Positions 1-8,140 of a stretch of DNA of 64,000 nt are shown here, piece after piece. The notes under the pieces were generated by a model. It saw only the letters and a list, made by a program, of their open reading frames with translations, was not told the origin of the DNA and searched no databases. Made by a program: the position numbers and the translations under genes. The stretch comes from Gracilibacillus halophilus YIM-C55.5 (GTDB taxonomy: Bacteria > Bacillota > Bacilli > Bacillales > Amphibacillaceae). The stretch is from assembly GCF_000359605.1 (NCBI RefSeq), contig NZ_APML01000004.1, positions 1 through 64,000 of the forward strand, written 5' to 3'. Position 1 is the first letter of the stretch; each line of letters opens with the position of its first letter.

Positions 1-16
1 CCTCTTGCGGAAGAGG
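1..16 (-). terminator. Hairpin downstream of frr, cut by the window edge
   Basis: The arms CCTCTT and AAGAGG form a compact hairpin with a GCGG loop about 37 bases after the frr stop on the minus strand. The T-tract expected of an intrinsic terminator would lie outside the window, so only the stem can be seen. It probably ends the rpsB-tsf-pyrH-frr transcript. Confidence 0.5.
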
Positions 17-52
17 GTTAACCTAACTTATTACATTTTACCTTTTTTTCGC

Positions 53-610
53 TTAAACTTCCATCATTTCTTGTTCTTTTTCTTTCGTTAACTGGTCAAT
101 TTTATCAATATGCGCATCTGTTTCTTTTTGGACATCATCTTGAAATGCACGAAGATCATCCTCGGTTAAATCTCCATTTTTTTCGTCTTTTTTCAATTGA
201 TCATTGGTTTCACGACGAATATTACGGATTTGAACTTTTGACTCTTCGGCATACTTTCCAATTAACTTTACAAGTTCTTTCCGTCTTTCTTCCGTTAAAG
301 CCGGAATATTAATACGGATCACATTACCATCACTAGAAGGAGATAAACCTAAATCTGCTTTTTGAATGGCCTTTTCAATGTTTGAGATGGATGATTTGTC
401 AAATGGTGTAATAACGAGCAAACGAGCTTCTGGTGCTGAAATCGTTGATAACTGATTTAATGGCGTCATGGCACCATAATATTCGACCGTTACATTATCT
501 AATATCGCTGGATTTGCTCTTCCAGCTCGTACAGTGGAAAGGTTCTTTGAATAAGCTTTCACCGCTTGATCCATTTTTTCACGTGTTTCCTTCACTAATT
601 GTTCTGACAT
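53..610 (-). CDS. frr: Ribosome recycling factor
   Basis: RRF splits the post-termination ribosome together with EF-G, releasing tRNA and mRNA in the cytoplasm. The product is 185 residues, the usual family length. It shows the N-terminal helix of the three-helix bundle with the conserved stretch [13 protein letters not shown] near residues 25-37, and the C-terminal helices with ERRKELVK and NIRRETND. The ATG overlaps the pyrH stop as TAATG, so the two genes are translationally coupled. It is essential in most bacteria, and the gene is intact here. Confidence 0.97.
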   Translation of the reverse strand: MSEQLVKETREKMDQAVKAYSKNLSTVRAGRANPAILDNVTVEYYGAMTPLNQLSTISAPEARLLVITPFDKSSISNIEKAIQKADLGLSPSSDGNVIRINIPALTEERRKELVKLIGKYAEESKVQIRNIRRETNDQLKKDEKNGDLTEDDLRAFQDDVQKETDAHIDKIDQLTKEKEQEMMEV

Positions 611-1335
611 TATTGGTTCCCCCTTATGATTGTTCCAATATTTTCACCTACAACAGCTTTTTTAATATTTCCTTCTTCAGAAATCGAGAATACCAGTAAT
701 GGGATATTATTGTCCATACATAAAGATGATGCAGTGGAATCCATTACACCTAATCCTTCATTTAGAATCTCCATATAAGATAATTGATCATACTTCGTTG
801 CATATTTATCCACTTTCGGATCAGAAGTATAAACACCATCAACATTATTCTTAGCCATTAAGATGACATCTGCTTCGACTTCAGCCGCTCGAAGTGCAGC
901 GGTTGTGTCTGTTGAAAAATAAGGATTTCCTGTTCCAGCGGCAAATATAACAACACGTTTTTTTTCTAAATGACGAATCGCCTTCCTTCGTATATAAGGC
1001 TCTGCCACTTGCCTCATTTCGATTGATGTTTGAACGCGCGTTGGTATGCCTTGATTTTCCATGCTATCCTGGAGAGCCAGTGAATTCATGACCGTAGCTA
1101 ACATTCCCATATAATCAGCATTCGCACGATCCATGCCCATTTCACTGCCAACCTTTCCTCTCCATATATTGCCTCCACCAACAACGATCGCGACTTCAAC
1201 ACCTAGCTCAGCGATATCTTTCACTTGTCTAGCGACAGATTGGATAATCGATGGTTCGATCCCATAACCATCCTCACCACTTAACGCTTCACCACTTAAT
1301 TTTAATACAATTCGTCTATAGTTAGCAGTTGTCAT
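610..1335 (-). CDS. pyrH: UMP kinase
   Basis: It phosphorylates UMP to UDP with ATP in pyrimidine nucleotide synthesis. It belongs to the amino-acid-kinase fold family and normally acts as a hexamer. The chosen start gives 241 residues. Visible motifs are the N-terminal phosphate loop [10 protein letters not shown], the glycine-rich [10 protein letters not shown], the nucleotide-binding stretch [14 protein letters not shown] and the later DGVYTSDP. The ATG at 1335 is preferred over an upstream in-frame start four codons earlier because GGAGG lies about six bases before it. A promoter sits just upstream, so it need not depend on read-through from tsf. Confidence 0.96.
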   Translation of the reverse strand: MTTANYRRIVLKLSGEALSGEDGYGIEPSIIQSVARQVKDIAELGVEVAIVVGGGNIWRGKVGSEMGMDRANADYMGMLATVMNSLALQDSMENQGIPTRVQTSIEMRQVAEPYIRRKAIRHLEKKRVVIFAAGTGNPYFSTDTTAALRAAEVEADVILMAKNNVDGVYTSDPKVDKYATKYDQLSYMEILNEGLGVMDSTASSLCMDNNIPLLVFSISEEGNIKKAVVGENIGTIIRGNQ

Positions 1336-1355
1336 AATAACCTCCATCTATGTAA

Positions 1356-1384
1356 ATATTATATAGAAAACAGAAGATTCGCAA
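1356..1384 (-). promoter_or_regulatory. Probable SigA promoter of pyrH-frr
   Basis: On the minus strand a -35 TTGCGA (1384-1379) and a -10 TAATAT (1361-1356) are separated by 17 bases. An overlapping TATAAT lies two bases closer. The promoter falls in the 200-base gap between the tsf terminator and pyrH. Confidence 0.55.
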
Positions 1385-1504
1385 CCCTTAATAACAACTT
1401 TCTTCAATAAATGAATAAATTCTATTCAGTTACATACAGCATATGATGTACGAATCAATCGTTACGTCTTCTATAAATGAAATCGCATATGAAACATGAT
1501 CTTT

Positions 1505-1531
1505 AAGAAAAGGGACACCAAGTGCCCCTTT
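1505..1531 (-). terminator. Terminator or attenuator after tsf
   Basis: Arms AAAGGG-CAC (1509-1518) and GTG-CCCTTT (1522-1531) pair with one internal mismatch around a short loop, 12 bases beyond the tsf stop. The minus strand continues with TTCTT. The T-tract is modest, so partial read-through into pyrH is likely. Confidence 0.65.
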
Positions 1532-1542
1532 ACAAGTAAAGA

Positions 1543-2427
1543 TTATTTCTTTGTTTGGTTCATCACTTCTTCAGCAAAGTTTTCTTCTTGCTTTTCAATT
1601 CCTTCGCCGACTTCATAACGTACAAATGACTTAACAGTTGCATCGTTATTTGCTACAACTTGCTTAACCTTTTGATCAGGGTCTTTTACAAAACTTTGCT
1701 CTAACAGACAGATTTCCTCAAAGTATTTATTTAATCGACCTTCCACCATTTTTTCGACAATATGTTCAGGCTTACCTTCATTAAGTGCTTGTGTTTTCAA
1801 TACTTCTTTCTCTTGTGCTACGTCTTCTTCAGAAACAGCATCTCGAGATAGATAACGCGGATTAACTGCAGCCACGTGCATAGCAATATCTTTTGCGATA
1901 TCTTCGTTTGTCGTACCTTCTAGTACGGTTAATACACCGATGCTTCCTCCCATATGTAAGTATGCACCGAAAGCATCTTGATCGGTTTTTTCAAATAATT
2001 CAAAACGACGCAAACTGATTTTTTCACCAATTTTTGCAATATTGTCGGTAATGAAAGCTTCAACCGTATCACCATCGCCATGCAATGGTTGTTTAAGCGC
2101 TTCTTCTACGGTTTCTGGTGCTTGTGACAAAATATGATTGGCTAAATCATCAAGCAATTCTTTAAATTGATCATTCTTTGTCACAAAGTCCGTTTCACAA
2201 TTCACTTCTAACAATACCGCACGATTACCATCAACAGCTACATGACTAGCACCTTCAGCAGCCACACGATCTTGCTTCTTCGCAGCTTTTGAAATACCTT
2301 TCTCACGCAGATAGTTTACGGCTTGTTCCATGTCACCATCTGTTTCTTCTAATGCTTTCTTACAGTCCAACATACCTGCGCCTGTTTGTTCTCTTAATTC
2401 CTTAACCATTTTTGCATTAACTGCCAT
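1543..2427 (-). CDS. tsf: Elongation factor Ts
   Basis: EF-Ts is the guanine nucleotide exchange factor that regenerates EF-Tu-GTP in the cytoplasm. The 294-residue product has the usual length. Its N-terminal UBA-like domain carries the family signature [19 protein letters not shown] near residues 10-28, and the second signature EVNCETDFV lies near residues 74-82. The start [11 protein letters not shown] has a good upstream AGGAGGA. It sits between rpsB and pyrH as in most Firmicutes, with a terminator hairpin on either side. Confidence 0.97.
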   Translation of the reverse strand: MAVNAKMVKELREQTGAGMLDCKKALEETDGDMEQAVNYLREKGISKAAKKQDRVAAEGASHVAVDGNRAVLLEVNCETDFVTKNDQFKELLDDLANHILSQAPETVEEALKQPLHGDGDTVEAFITDNIAKIGEKISLRRFELFEKTDQDAFGAYLHMGGSIGVLTVLEGTTNEDIAKDIAMHVAAVNPRYLSRDAVSEEDVAQEKEVLKTQALNEGKPEHIVEKMVEGRLNKYFEEICLLEQSFVKDPDQKVKQVVANNDATVKSFVRYEVGEGIEKQEENFAEEVMNQTKK

Positions 2428-2510
2428 TACTATTCCTCCTTAAACAAATTCATTTTAGACATACAATGACCAGCGTTAAGAATAAGCATAGCGCTAAACC
2501 ATTGTAAGGA

Positions 2511-2545
2511 TAAAAAGGTGATAAAAGGCCTCCCTCTTATCACCT
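2511..2545 (-). terminator. Terminator or attenuator between rpsB and tsf
   Basis: The nine-base arms AGGTGATAA (2516-2524) and TTATCACCT (2537-2545) pair perfectly around a 12-base loop, 11 bases beyond the rpsB stop. On the minus strand the stem runs into TTTTTAT. This is a convincing intrinsic terminator, but tsf has no strong promoter of its own that I can see, so it may only attenuate. Confidence 0.75.
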
Positions 2546-2555
2546 GCAACCTTTA

Positions 2556-3320
2556 TTACTCTTCTACTGTTTCACCTTCAGTTTCTTCAGCTTCAGTAGT
2601 TTCGGCAGCTTCTTCTGCAGGCGCCTCTTCAGTAGTTTCACCTTGTTTTGCTTCTAAAACAGCATCAGCCATTTTGCCTGTAAGAAGTTTTACTGCACGA
2701 ATCGCATCATCATTTGCTGGAATCACATAATCAATTTCGTCCGGATCGCAGTTTGTATCTACAATACCTACAATCGGAATGTTTAATTTATGCGCTTCTG
2801 CAACTGCAATACGTTCTTTTCTTGGATCAATGATAAATAATGCATCTGGTAATTTATTCATTTCTTTAATGCCACCCAAGAATTTTACTAAGCGTTCTTT
2901 TTCTTTTAATAGATCGACAACTTCTTTCTTCGGTAGTACTTCAAAAGTACCGTCTTCTTCCATTTGTTCAATATCTTTCAAACGATTGATACGTTTACGA
3001 ATGGTTTCAAAGTTTGTCAGCGTACCGCCTAACCAACGTTGATTGACGAAATACATCCCAGAACGAATCGCTTCGTCGCGAACCGTGTCCTGCGCTTGTT
3101 TTTTCGTACCTACGAACAATATCGAACCGTCATTTTCTGCAATCTCTTTCACAAAGTTAAATGCTTCTTCAACCTTCTTCACGGTTTTTTGAAGGTCAAT
3201 GATATAAATACCGTTACGCTCAGTGAAGATATATTTCTTCATCTTTGGATTCCAACGGCGTGTTTGATGTCCGAAATGGACACCTGCTTCTAATAGTTGT
3301 TTCATTGAAATAACTGCCAT
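2556..3320 (-). CDS. rpsB: 30S ribosomal protein S2
   Basis: S2 binds late to the 30S subunit between head and body. The product from the chosen start is 254 residues. It opens with [22 protein letters not shown], the usual S2 beginning, and contains [18 protein letters not shown] and the signature [12 protein letters not shown]. An upstream in-frame ATG would add 22 residues lying inside the leader RNA and is rejected; GGAGGA sits seven bases before the ATG at 3320. The last 25 or so residues form a highly acidic Glu/Ala/Thr tail, which is longer than in many S2 proteins. It leads the rpsB-tsf-pyrH-frr cluster. Confidence 0.97.
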   Translation of the reverse strand: MAVISMKQLLEAGVHFGHQTRRWNPKMKKYIFTERNGIYIIDLQKTVKKVEEAFNFVKEIAENDGSILFVGTKKQAQDTVRDEAIRSGMYFVNQRWLGGTLTNFETIRKRINRLKDIEQMEEDGTFEVLPKKEVVDLLKEKERLVKFLGGIKEMNKLPDALFIIDPRKERIAVAEAHKLNIPIVGIVDTNCDPDEIDYVIPANDDAIRAVKLLTGKMADAVLEAKQGETTEEAPAEEAAETTEAEETEGETVEE

Positions 3321-3354
3321 TTCTTTTCCTCCTAAATTGGTTTTTTTAGCCTCC

Positions 3355-3410
3355 GTTTGCATCATTAAGCATAAGGACTTAACCAAGCACCTCTTAGGCC
3401 TTCTGCAAAC
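3355..3410 (-). ncRNA. Ribosomal S2 leader-like structured 5' UTR
   Basis: The rpsB leader contains a stem closed by the complementary ends GTTTGCA and TGCAAAC, enclosing about 42 bases with internal complementarity. Its position, 34 bases before the rpsB start and downstream of a promoter, matches the S2 leader family known from Firmicutes, where S2 is thought to regulate its own mRNA. The family assignment rests on position and the closing helix only. A covariance-model search for the ribosomal S2 leader would decide it. Confidence 0.6.
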
Positions 3411-3433
3411 GTGTGTAATTCACACCGATAACA

Positions 3434-3462
3434 AATATATCATAACAGTTAATCACTATCAA
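3434..3462 (-). promoter_or_regulatory. SigA promoter of rpsB
   Basis: On the minus strand TTGATA (3462-3457) and TATATT (3439-3434) are spaced by 17 bases. The -35 box overlaps the last codons of swrB. Transcription would start about 20 bases before the leader stem. Confidence 0.7.
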
Positions 3463-3986
3463 GAAAAATTCGTTTCATTTTGATGAAATTTTAATAATAA
3501 TTCGACTTCTGTTTTCCCCATATGTAATTTGCGAGCAATGTCATCCGCAGAAAGTCCTTTTCCATAGTAATGAAGTACTTGAGCAGTTTCTGAGGCTTCA
3601 ACTGTATCCTCATGTTCACCATCGGTCTGAATCAAATGTTTCGAATCTGTGTATTGAGGGGCCGTATTTGTAGTGACATCTATTTCTGGTGTAGTTGTTT
3701 CTTTCGATTTTTCCTTTTCGATCGCGGTTTCAGGTGACGACGCTTCCTCTGCATGCGTATCAACCGATGTCATTTGTTGATTTTGTAGCTGCTTCATGAA
3801 ATCATGGTTTTCTTCTTTTAATTCCATCAAATGAAAAGATAGCAATTCTTCCATTGACTTCACTTGGTCTTGTACGTTTTTCTCCAATTCTTCAAGCTTT
3901 GTTTGTTTGGATTTCCATTGTCGAAATAATACAAAGGTCAATCCATGTAATAAAAAACTAAATAATAATAATAATTCCACAATCAT
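3459..3986 (-). CDS. swrB: SwrB-like swarming motility protein (YlxL)
   Basis: In B. subtilis SwrB is a single-pass membrane protein that promotes assembly and activation of the flagellar basal body and export apparatus. This 175-residue protein has the same plan: a hydrophobic N-terminal segment at about residues 3-22, a charged coiled-coil region to about residue 70, an acidic Thr/Glu-rich linker, and a C-terminal helix-turn-helix-like segment with GLSADDIARKLHMGKTEVEL. Its place between the sigD end of fla/che and rpsB is also that of swrB. Overall sequence is poorly conserved in this family, so the name leans on architecture and synteny. Confidence 0.8.
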   Translation of the reverse strand: MIVELLLLFSFLLHGLTFVLFRQWKSKQTKLEELEKNVQDQVKSMEELLSFHLMELKEENHDFMKQLQNQQMTSVDTHAEEASSPETAIEKEKSKETTTPEIDVTTNTAPQYTDSKHLIQTDGEHEDTVEASETAQVLHYYGKGLSADDIARKLHMGKTEVELLLKFHQNETNFS

Positions 3987-4004
3987 TATGAAAACAAACC
4001 CTTC

Positions 4005-4307
4005 TTACGTGCTAAAATCAAACCTTTTACCAAGATATGGATGTTTCGTTGCTTCTTGTTGTTGCTTCTGTTGGTGTTTGATGGTCGGTAAAGGAGCTGG
4101 TGTTTCTGATTCTTCTTGATCATTATTGGCTTTTTCATTCGCATCGGATTGATTCACTTGTTTACGTCTCTTGATTTCTTCGGACGCGATCGTTTGTGCC
4201 AATTGATTTTGCATAACTCGACCTTGTTGTTGCATAAGGTCTTGCATTTTTCCAGCATCTTGTGTTCTCGGTAAAGCAATTTGCATTTCTACCGATTTCC
4301 AACTCAT
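4005..4307 (-). CDS. Unrecognised small protein of the fla/che tail
   Basis: I do not recognise this protein. It is about 100 residues, hydrophilic and rich in Gln, Glu and Lys, with no membrane segment or Cys motif. The N-terminal part (WKSVEMQIALPRTQDAGK, then a Gln-rich helix) looks ordered. The middle (residues 50-80) is charged and low in complexity, and a basic aromatic end KHPYLGKRFDF follows. It lies 18 bases downstream of fapA and 18 bases upstream of swrB, so it is almost surely co-transcribed and may act with flagella. ATG at 4307 is preferred, with GGGTG upstream; a GTG three codons earlier is possible. Confidence 0.7.
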   Translation of the reverse strand: MSWKSVEMQIALPRTQDAGKMQDLMQQQGRVMQNQLAQTIASEEIKRRKQVNQSDANEKANNDQEESETPAPLPTIKHQQKQQQEATKHPYLGKRFDFST

Positions 4308-4325
4308 ATCCAGCACCCTTTCGTT

Positions 4326-5696
4326 TTAAGAAAGTGGACGAATGACAATTTCGTTTTCTTCCAAAAAAACATTGACACGTTGATGCTCTTGATTGACTAC
4401 ACGCTTATATTTTCCAAAAATCAATTCCGTATGATCATTCAATACACCTTTTACTTCTAGACTCATGCCATCGAGATTGCCTAACATGTACTGTAAATCT
4501 TCTAATTCTGTTTTTACATTTTCTAATTCTGACTCGGTTTGTTCCCACATGTTTCGTTGCTTTAATAACATAATTCGTTCTTTCGTTGGTAATTGTCCAA
4601 CTTGTTCTTGTTTTTGTTGAAGCTGTTGACCTAGTACTTTTAACTTTTCTTTTTTATCAAGCAAATCATTTTTTTCATCTGCTAATGCTTGAGCTCTCTC
4701 TCTTAGCTTCTTGTTAATACCAAAAGCAAGCTCGGTTTTTGTATTTGCCTTATTCCCAACATGATTGACAACTATTTTTTTACCTGCTGAAATGGAACCA
4801 CCTATGATATTACCATTTTCACAAAAAACATTCTCTTGTGCAACACATTGACTATGCATGATAGAATTCTGGATCACTAAATCTTTGCCTACATGGACAT
4901 CAGCTTGATTAATATAACCACAATGCAAATTGGCGCCTGCATGGATTGTCGCTTTCTCCATTCCAGCAATGCCTTCTTTAATCGTAATATTTTCACCCGC
5001 TTCTAAATGAGCACCTTCAACCAAACCAAAGACGGTAATATCACCTTTGGCATGAATCGTATAACCAGTTGGGACATTGCCGTGTATGGTGATAGAACCA
5101 ACAAAATCAAGGTTGCCTGTTTCTAACGACACGTCACCTTTCACTTCGTAAACAGGAAATACTTGCAATATTCGGTCACCATGAGATAACTGACCGGCTA
5201 CCTCAGCATAATACGCATTTTCCGAAGACTCGAATTGAACATTTTTTCCTGCTCTACACTTCGCAGGCTTTCCTTTACTTGCCTTGATCACTTGATTGTA
5301 GACGTCAACACCATTCACACCTTCTGTTGGCGGAACTAATTCGGCAATCTTTTCGCCTTCTTCAACCGTTGGAATTCTCGCCACATCTCGGAAGCTTTTC
5401 TTCTCTTCAACTTCCAAAGAAGATTGTAGTGATTTTATTAATTTTAACTCTCCATCTTTCCCATTCTTCGGTAGCTCGCCCTTGGCAATCTCCACTTGCT
5501 TCTTCTCTTTTAACGTATGAAATATCGAGTCCCAAGAAGTGTTTAGCACTCTCTCTTCCATTTCTTTTTCCTTCATTAGTGTCCAGAAATCATCTTCTTG
5601 TACTTGATCAATAGCATCATAATCAACGACCGTTAATGTTGCCGATAAACGATCTTTGGCTACATGGACATCGATAATTTTATTGTCCTCACTCAT
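4326..5696 (-). CDS. FapA family (DUF342) polymer-forming protein
   Basis: This 456-residue protein fits the FapA/DUF342 family, whose members have a right-handed beta-helix core and are often encoded near flagellar or chemotaxis genes; their molecular role is not settled. The first 150 or so residues are a mixed domain. Residues 150-330 hold short beta-helix-like repeats rich in Gly, such as GNLDFVGSITIHGNV, AKGDITVFGLVEGA and AGENITIKEGIAG. After about residue 330 comes a long coiled coil (ERAQALADEKNDLLDKKEKL) and a small C-terminal beta segment. It sits 22 bases after sigD, in the fla/che transcript. Confidence 0.85.
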   Translation of the reverse strand: MSEDNKIIDVHVAKDRLSATLTVVDYDAIDQVQEDDFWTLMKEKEMEERVLNTSWDSIFHTLKEKKQVEIAKGELPKNGKDGELKLIKSLQSSLEVEEKKSFRDVARIPTVEEGEKIAELVPPTEGVNGVDVYNQVIKASKGKPAKCRAGKNVQFESSENAYYAEVAGQLSHGDRILQVFPVYEVKGDVSLETGNLDFVGSITIHGNVPTGYTIHAKGDITVFGLVEGAHLEAGENITIKEGIAGMEKATIHAGANLHCGYINQADVHVGKDLVIQNSIMHSQCVAQENVFCENGNIIGGSISAGKKIVVNHVGNKANTKTELAFGINKKLRERAQALADEKNDLLDKKEKLKVLGQQLQQKQEQVGQLPTKERIMLLKQRNMWEQTESELENVKTELEDLQYMLGNLDGMSLEVKGVLNDHTELIFGKYKRVVNQEHQRVNVFLEENEIVIRPLS

Positions 5697-5718
5697 ATTT
5701 TCAAGCCCCTTTAAATGA

Positions 5719-6489
5719 TTATTTCTTTTCTTGCATCATCAGCTGTCGTGTCTTATAGATGGCTTGTTTATGAATTTGCGAAATCCTTGAAGTTGTTAAC
5801 TCAAGCACTTTTCCGATTTCGGTAAATGTCAATTCTTTATCGTAAAATAAGCTAAGAACCATTTGTTCATTTGTATTTAATTTTGAAATGGATGCTGATA
5901 GTTCACCATAATCTTCATGTTGAATCATTTTTTCTTCAGGGGTTAACGCATGATGATCAGGTATGAGATAGCCAATGCCCTCTCTTTGATCATCGTTTGT
6001 ATCATTGCTTTTTTCTTCCATTGATAATAAATTAGCAAAAAAGCTATCTTTCACCGTTTCTTCCACTTCATCCTTCTCTATCCCTAATTGATGAGCAACT
6101 TCTTCTGAAGACACTTCTCTTTGCAACTGTTGTTCTAATTCTTCGGTCACTTTTTCAATTTTTTTCACTTTGTCGCGCGTCGATCGTGGCAGCCAATCCT
6201 CTTTTCTAAGTCCATCTAATATGGCCCCTTTTATGCGAAAGGAGGCATACGTGTCAAATTTCAAGTCCCGTTGATGGTCAAACTTTCGAATCGCATCATA
6301 TAAACCATATAATCCTAGACTTTTGATGTCTTCTCTTTCTACACTTTTTGGGAGGTTAACGACGATACGTTGGACGTGATAATGGACAAGATACATATAG
6401 TTTTCAATTAAATCGTTCGCATTCATATCAGTCTGTTCATTGATCCAGTTATCCCAAACTTCGTCGTTTGATGTATAGTTTGACAACAC
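5719..6489 (-). CDS. sigD: RNA polymerase sigma factor SigD (motility, FliA type)
   Basis: SigD directs transcription of late flagellar, chemotaxis and autolysin genes. The 256-residue product has region 2 with ENYMYLVHYHVQRI and FDTYASFRIKGAILDGLR, a linker with PRSTRDKVKKIEK (region 3), and region 4 with ELTFTEIGKVLELTTSRISQIHKQA as the -35-binding helix-turn-helix. The start appears to be GTG at 6489, with GGGAG about nine bases upstream. It is the last classical gene of the fla/che operon, a distal position that in B. subtilis limits SigD level and sets the motile-cell fraction. Confidence 0.96.
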   Translation of the reverse strand: MLSNYTSNDEVWDNWINEQTDMNANDLIENYMYLVHYHVQRIVVNLPKSVEREDIKSLGLYGLYDAIRKFDHQRDLKFDTYASFRIKGAILDGLRKEDWLPRSTRDKVKKIEKVTEELEQQLQREVSSEEVAHQLGIEKDEVEETVKDSFFANLLSMEEKSNDTNDDQREGIGYLIPDHHALTPEEKMIQHEDYGELSASISKLNTNEQMVLSLFYDKELTFTEIGKVLELTTSRISQIHKQAIYKTRQLMMQEKK

Positions 6490-6522
6490 TCAAAATCACT
6501 CCCTTAGGTTCAAAGCATTCCA

Positions 6523-7022
6523 TTACATCTCAATCATGTCTCCACTTACGGTTTTCATCTCCAATATGCCTGTTTCGATATGAAAAAGAATCGTACGCCC
6601 TTTATCACCACCGACATCTTTAGCCGGATGGGAATTTGGTATTGTTGCAATTTAGCTATGACAGCCTCAACGTTACGATCACCTATTCTTAACATTTGAT
6701 TACTCGAACGAAAGCTAAACATTTGGGCGCCACCTGCTAGTTTCGCTTCCAATGCTTTTTTTTCTGCCCCTTGTTTCAGTAATGTTTTGACCAATTGATC
6801 GATTGAGGTATCAGCGTACTTATAAAGATTCGTAGGTGGTTTACTACTTGCTGTTGAATCGGGAAGCATAATATGAGCAAGACCTGCTATTTTTCGTGCT
6901 AAGTCATAGACAACAACACCGACACATGACCCCAAACCTGCCGTCTTCAGTATGGCAGGTGATGTTGCCAACTGCATATCAGCTATCCCTACTTTCACGA
7001 TTGATGTAGTCGTAAGCGTCAT
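6523..7022 (-). CDS. cheD: Chemoreceptor glutamine deamidase CheD (frameshifted)
   Basis: CheD deamidates glutamines of chemoreceptors and interacts with CheC. The first 132 residues include IVKVGIADMQLAT, LGSCVGVVVYD with the catalytic Cys region, AGLAHIMLPDS containing the catalytic His, and KLAGGAQMF. As given, the frame then runs into a non-homologous tail ending at 6555. Adding one G to the GG at 6624-6625 restores IRAKDVGGDKGRTILF and a normal end, stop at 6523, giving 166 residues as in B. subtilis. I therefore extend the gene to 6523. A sequencing deletion is the likeliest cause. Confidence 0.88.
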
Positions 7023-7027
7023 CTCTC

Positions 7028-7654
7028 TTAAACTCCTATCGCTTGAAAAATTTGCGAGAAAGATCCCGGATCAGGTAAAAGGAAGAAATGTCCTTTCGTT
7101 GCTCCCGCACTTGTTCCTTCCTCTTCAATGGTCGTATCAATCACAATCGCATAGTCACTTTCTTGTGAAACTTCGACTAACCCTTGCATTAAAATAGCTG
7201 CCGCCATATCAATCGTCACATTAGGAACAGATGGTTGCATAGTGATCGACGTAAAATCAGATAAAGCGGATAAATATGACCCCGACAATATATTTCCGAC
7301 TTCTTGAATGGCAGATAAACCAAATTCATTAGACGCGTGATCATGTAATCGGAAGTTTGTATCTCCAATCACTTGCTGAGCCAAAGATTCTGCCTCATTT
7401 GGAGAAAGGACGAAAAACATACTCCCTGGTGCCTGCCCTTCAATTCGTAGGAACACACTAACAATTTCTTCTTCCGGTCCACCGACTTCTTCCATTAATT
7501 CATTAAACCCTACTACTTTAATTGCGGGAACTTTCATATCTATTTTTTTATTCACCATCGCAGATAGGGCAGTTGCAGCGTTACCTGCACCGATGTTTCC
7601 AATTTCTTTTAATATATCAAAGTGCTGATCTGTTAAATCTTCCATATTCACCAT
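7028..7654 (-). CDS. cheC: CheY-P phosphatase CheC
   Basis: CheC is part of one of the three adaptation systems in Bacillus chemotaxis. It binds CheD and dephosphorylates CheY-P. From the start at MVNMEDLTD the protein is 208 residues, the family length. Two copies of the phosphatase motif can be seen: LKEIGNIGAGNAATALS near residues 15-31 and LSAIQEVGNILSGSYLSAL near residues 110-130, each with the active Glu and Asn. An upstream in-frame start would overlap cheW and lacks a ribosome site, while AAAGG lies upstream of the chosen ATG. Confidence 0.94.
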   Translation of the reverse strand: MVNMEDLTDQHFDILKEIGNIGAGNAATALSAMVNKKIDMKVPAIKVVGFNELMEEVGGPEEEIVSVFLRIEGQAPGSMFFVLSPNEAESLAQQVIGDTNFRLHDHASNEFGLSAIQEVGNILSGSYLSALSDFTSITMQPSVPNVTIDMAAAILMQGLVEVSQESDYAIVIDTTIEEEGTSAGATKGHFFLLPDPGSFSQIFQAIGV

Positions 7655-7661
7655 TAGCGAT

Positions 7662-8129
7662 TTACCTTTCTTTTGTATACGCATTTTGATAGGATTCGAT
7701 TGATAATACCTTGTCAAGCTGTAACAACATGATTAAACGGTTATTTATGTTTACGACGCCATCAATGTAATCAGCATCAACGGTTCCAATCACTTGTGGT
7801 GCAGGTTCTATTGAATCTTCAGGAATATCAATCACGTCATAAGCCGCATCGACGACGAAACCTACTTTGAAGTTCTCTCTGTGAATAATGATGATTCGTG
7901 TACTTTCAGTTGGTTCAATAGATTCCATGCCAAAACGTTTTCTTAAATCAATAATGGGGGTGACCACCCCGCGAAGGTTAATGACCCCTTGAACAAAGTC
8001 AGCTGCATTTGGTACGCGCGTAATATGCTGCATTCGTTCAATTCCGCCAACAACTTCAACAGGAATCGCATATTCTTCTTTATCTAGCTCGATCACAATT
8101 GATTTGATCTCTTGTCCTTCTGTCTCCAT
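7662..8129 (-). CDS. cheW: Chemotaxis coupling protein CheW
   Basis: CheW links CheA to receptors in polar signalling arrays. The 155-residue protein consists of a single CheW SH3-like domain, with VIELDKEEYAIPVEVVGGIERM at the start, the signature VQGVINLRGVVTPIIDLRKRF near residues 45-65, and VGFVVDAAYDVIDIPEDSIEP. It lies 11 bases after cheA and eight before cheC, within the B. subtilis order cheA-cheW-cheC-cheD-sigD. Confidence 0.96.
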   Translation of the reverse strand: METEGQEIKSIVIELDKEEYAIPVEVVGGIERMQHITRVPNAADFVQGVINLRGVVTPIIDLRKRFGMESIEPTESTRIIIIHRENFKVGFVVDAAYDVIDIPEDSIEPAPQVIGTVDADYIDGVVNINNRLIMLLQLDKVLSIESYQNAYTKER

Positions 8130-8140
8130 TTGTGTACCTC

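Noticed and set aside
4000-6000. A separate operon for fapA, the unknown gene and swrB
   Set aside because: No promoter or terminator was seen between sigD and fapA, and the spacing of about 20 bases favours one transcript with fla/che.
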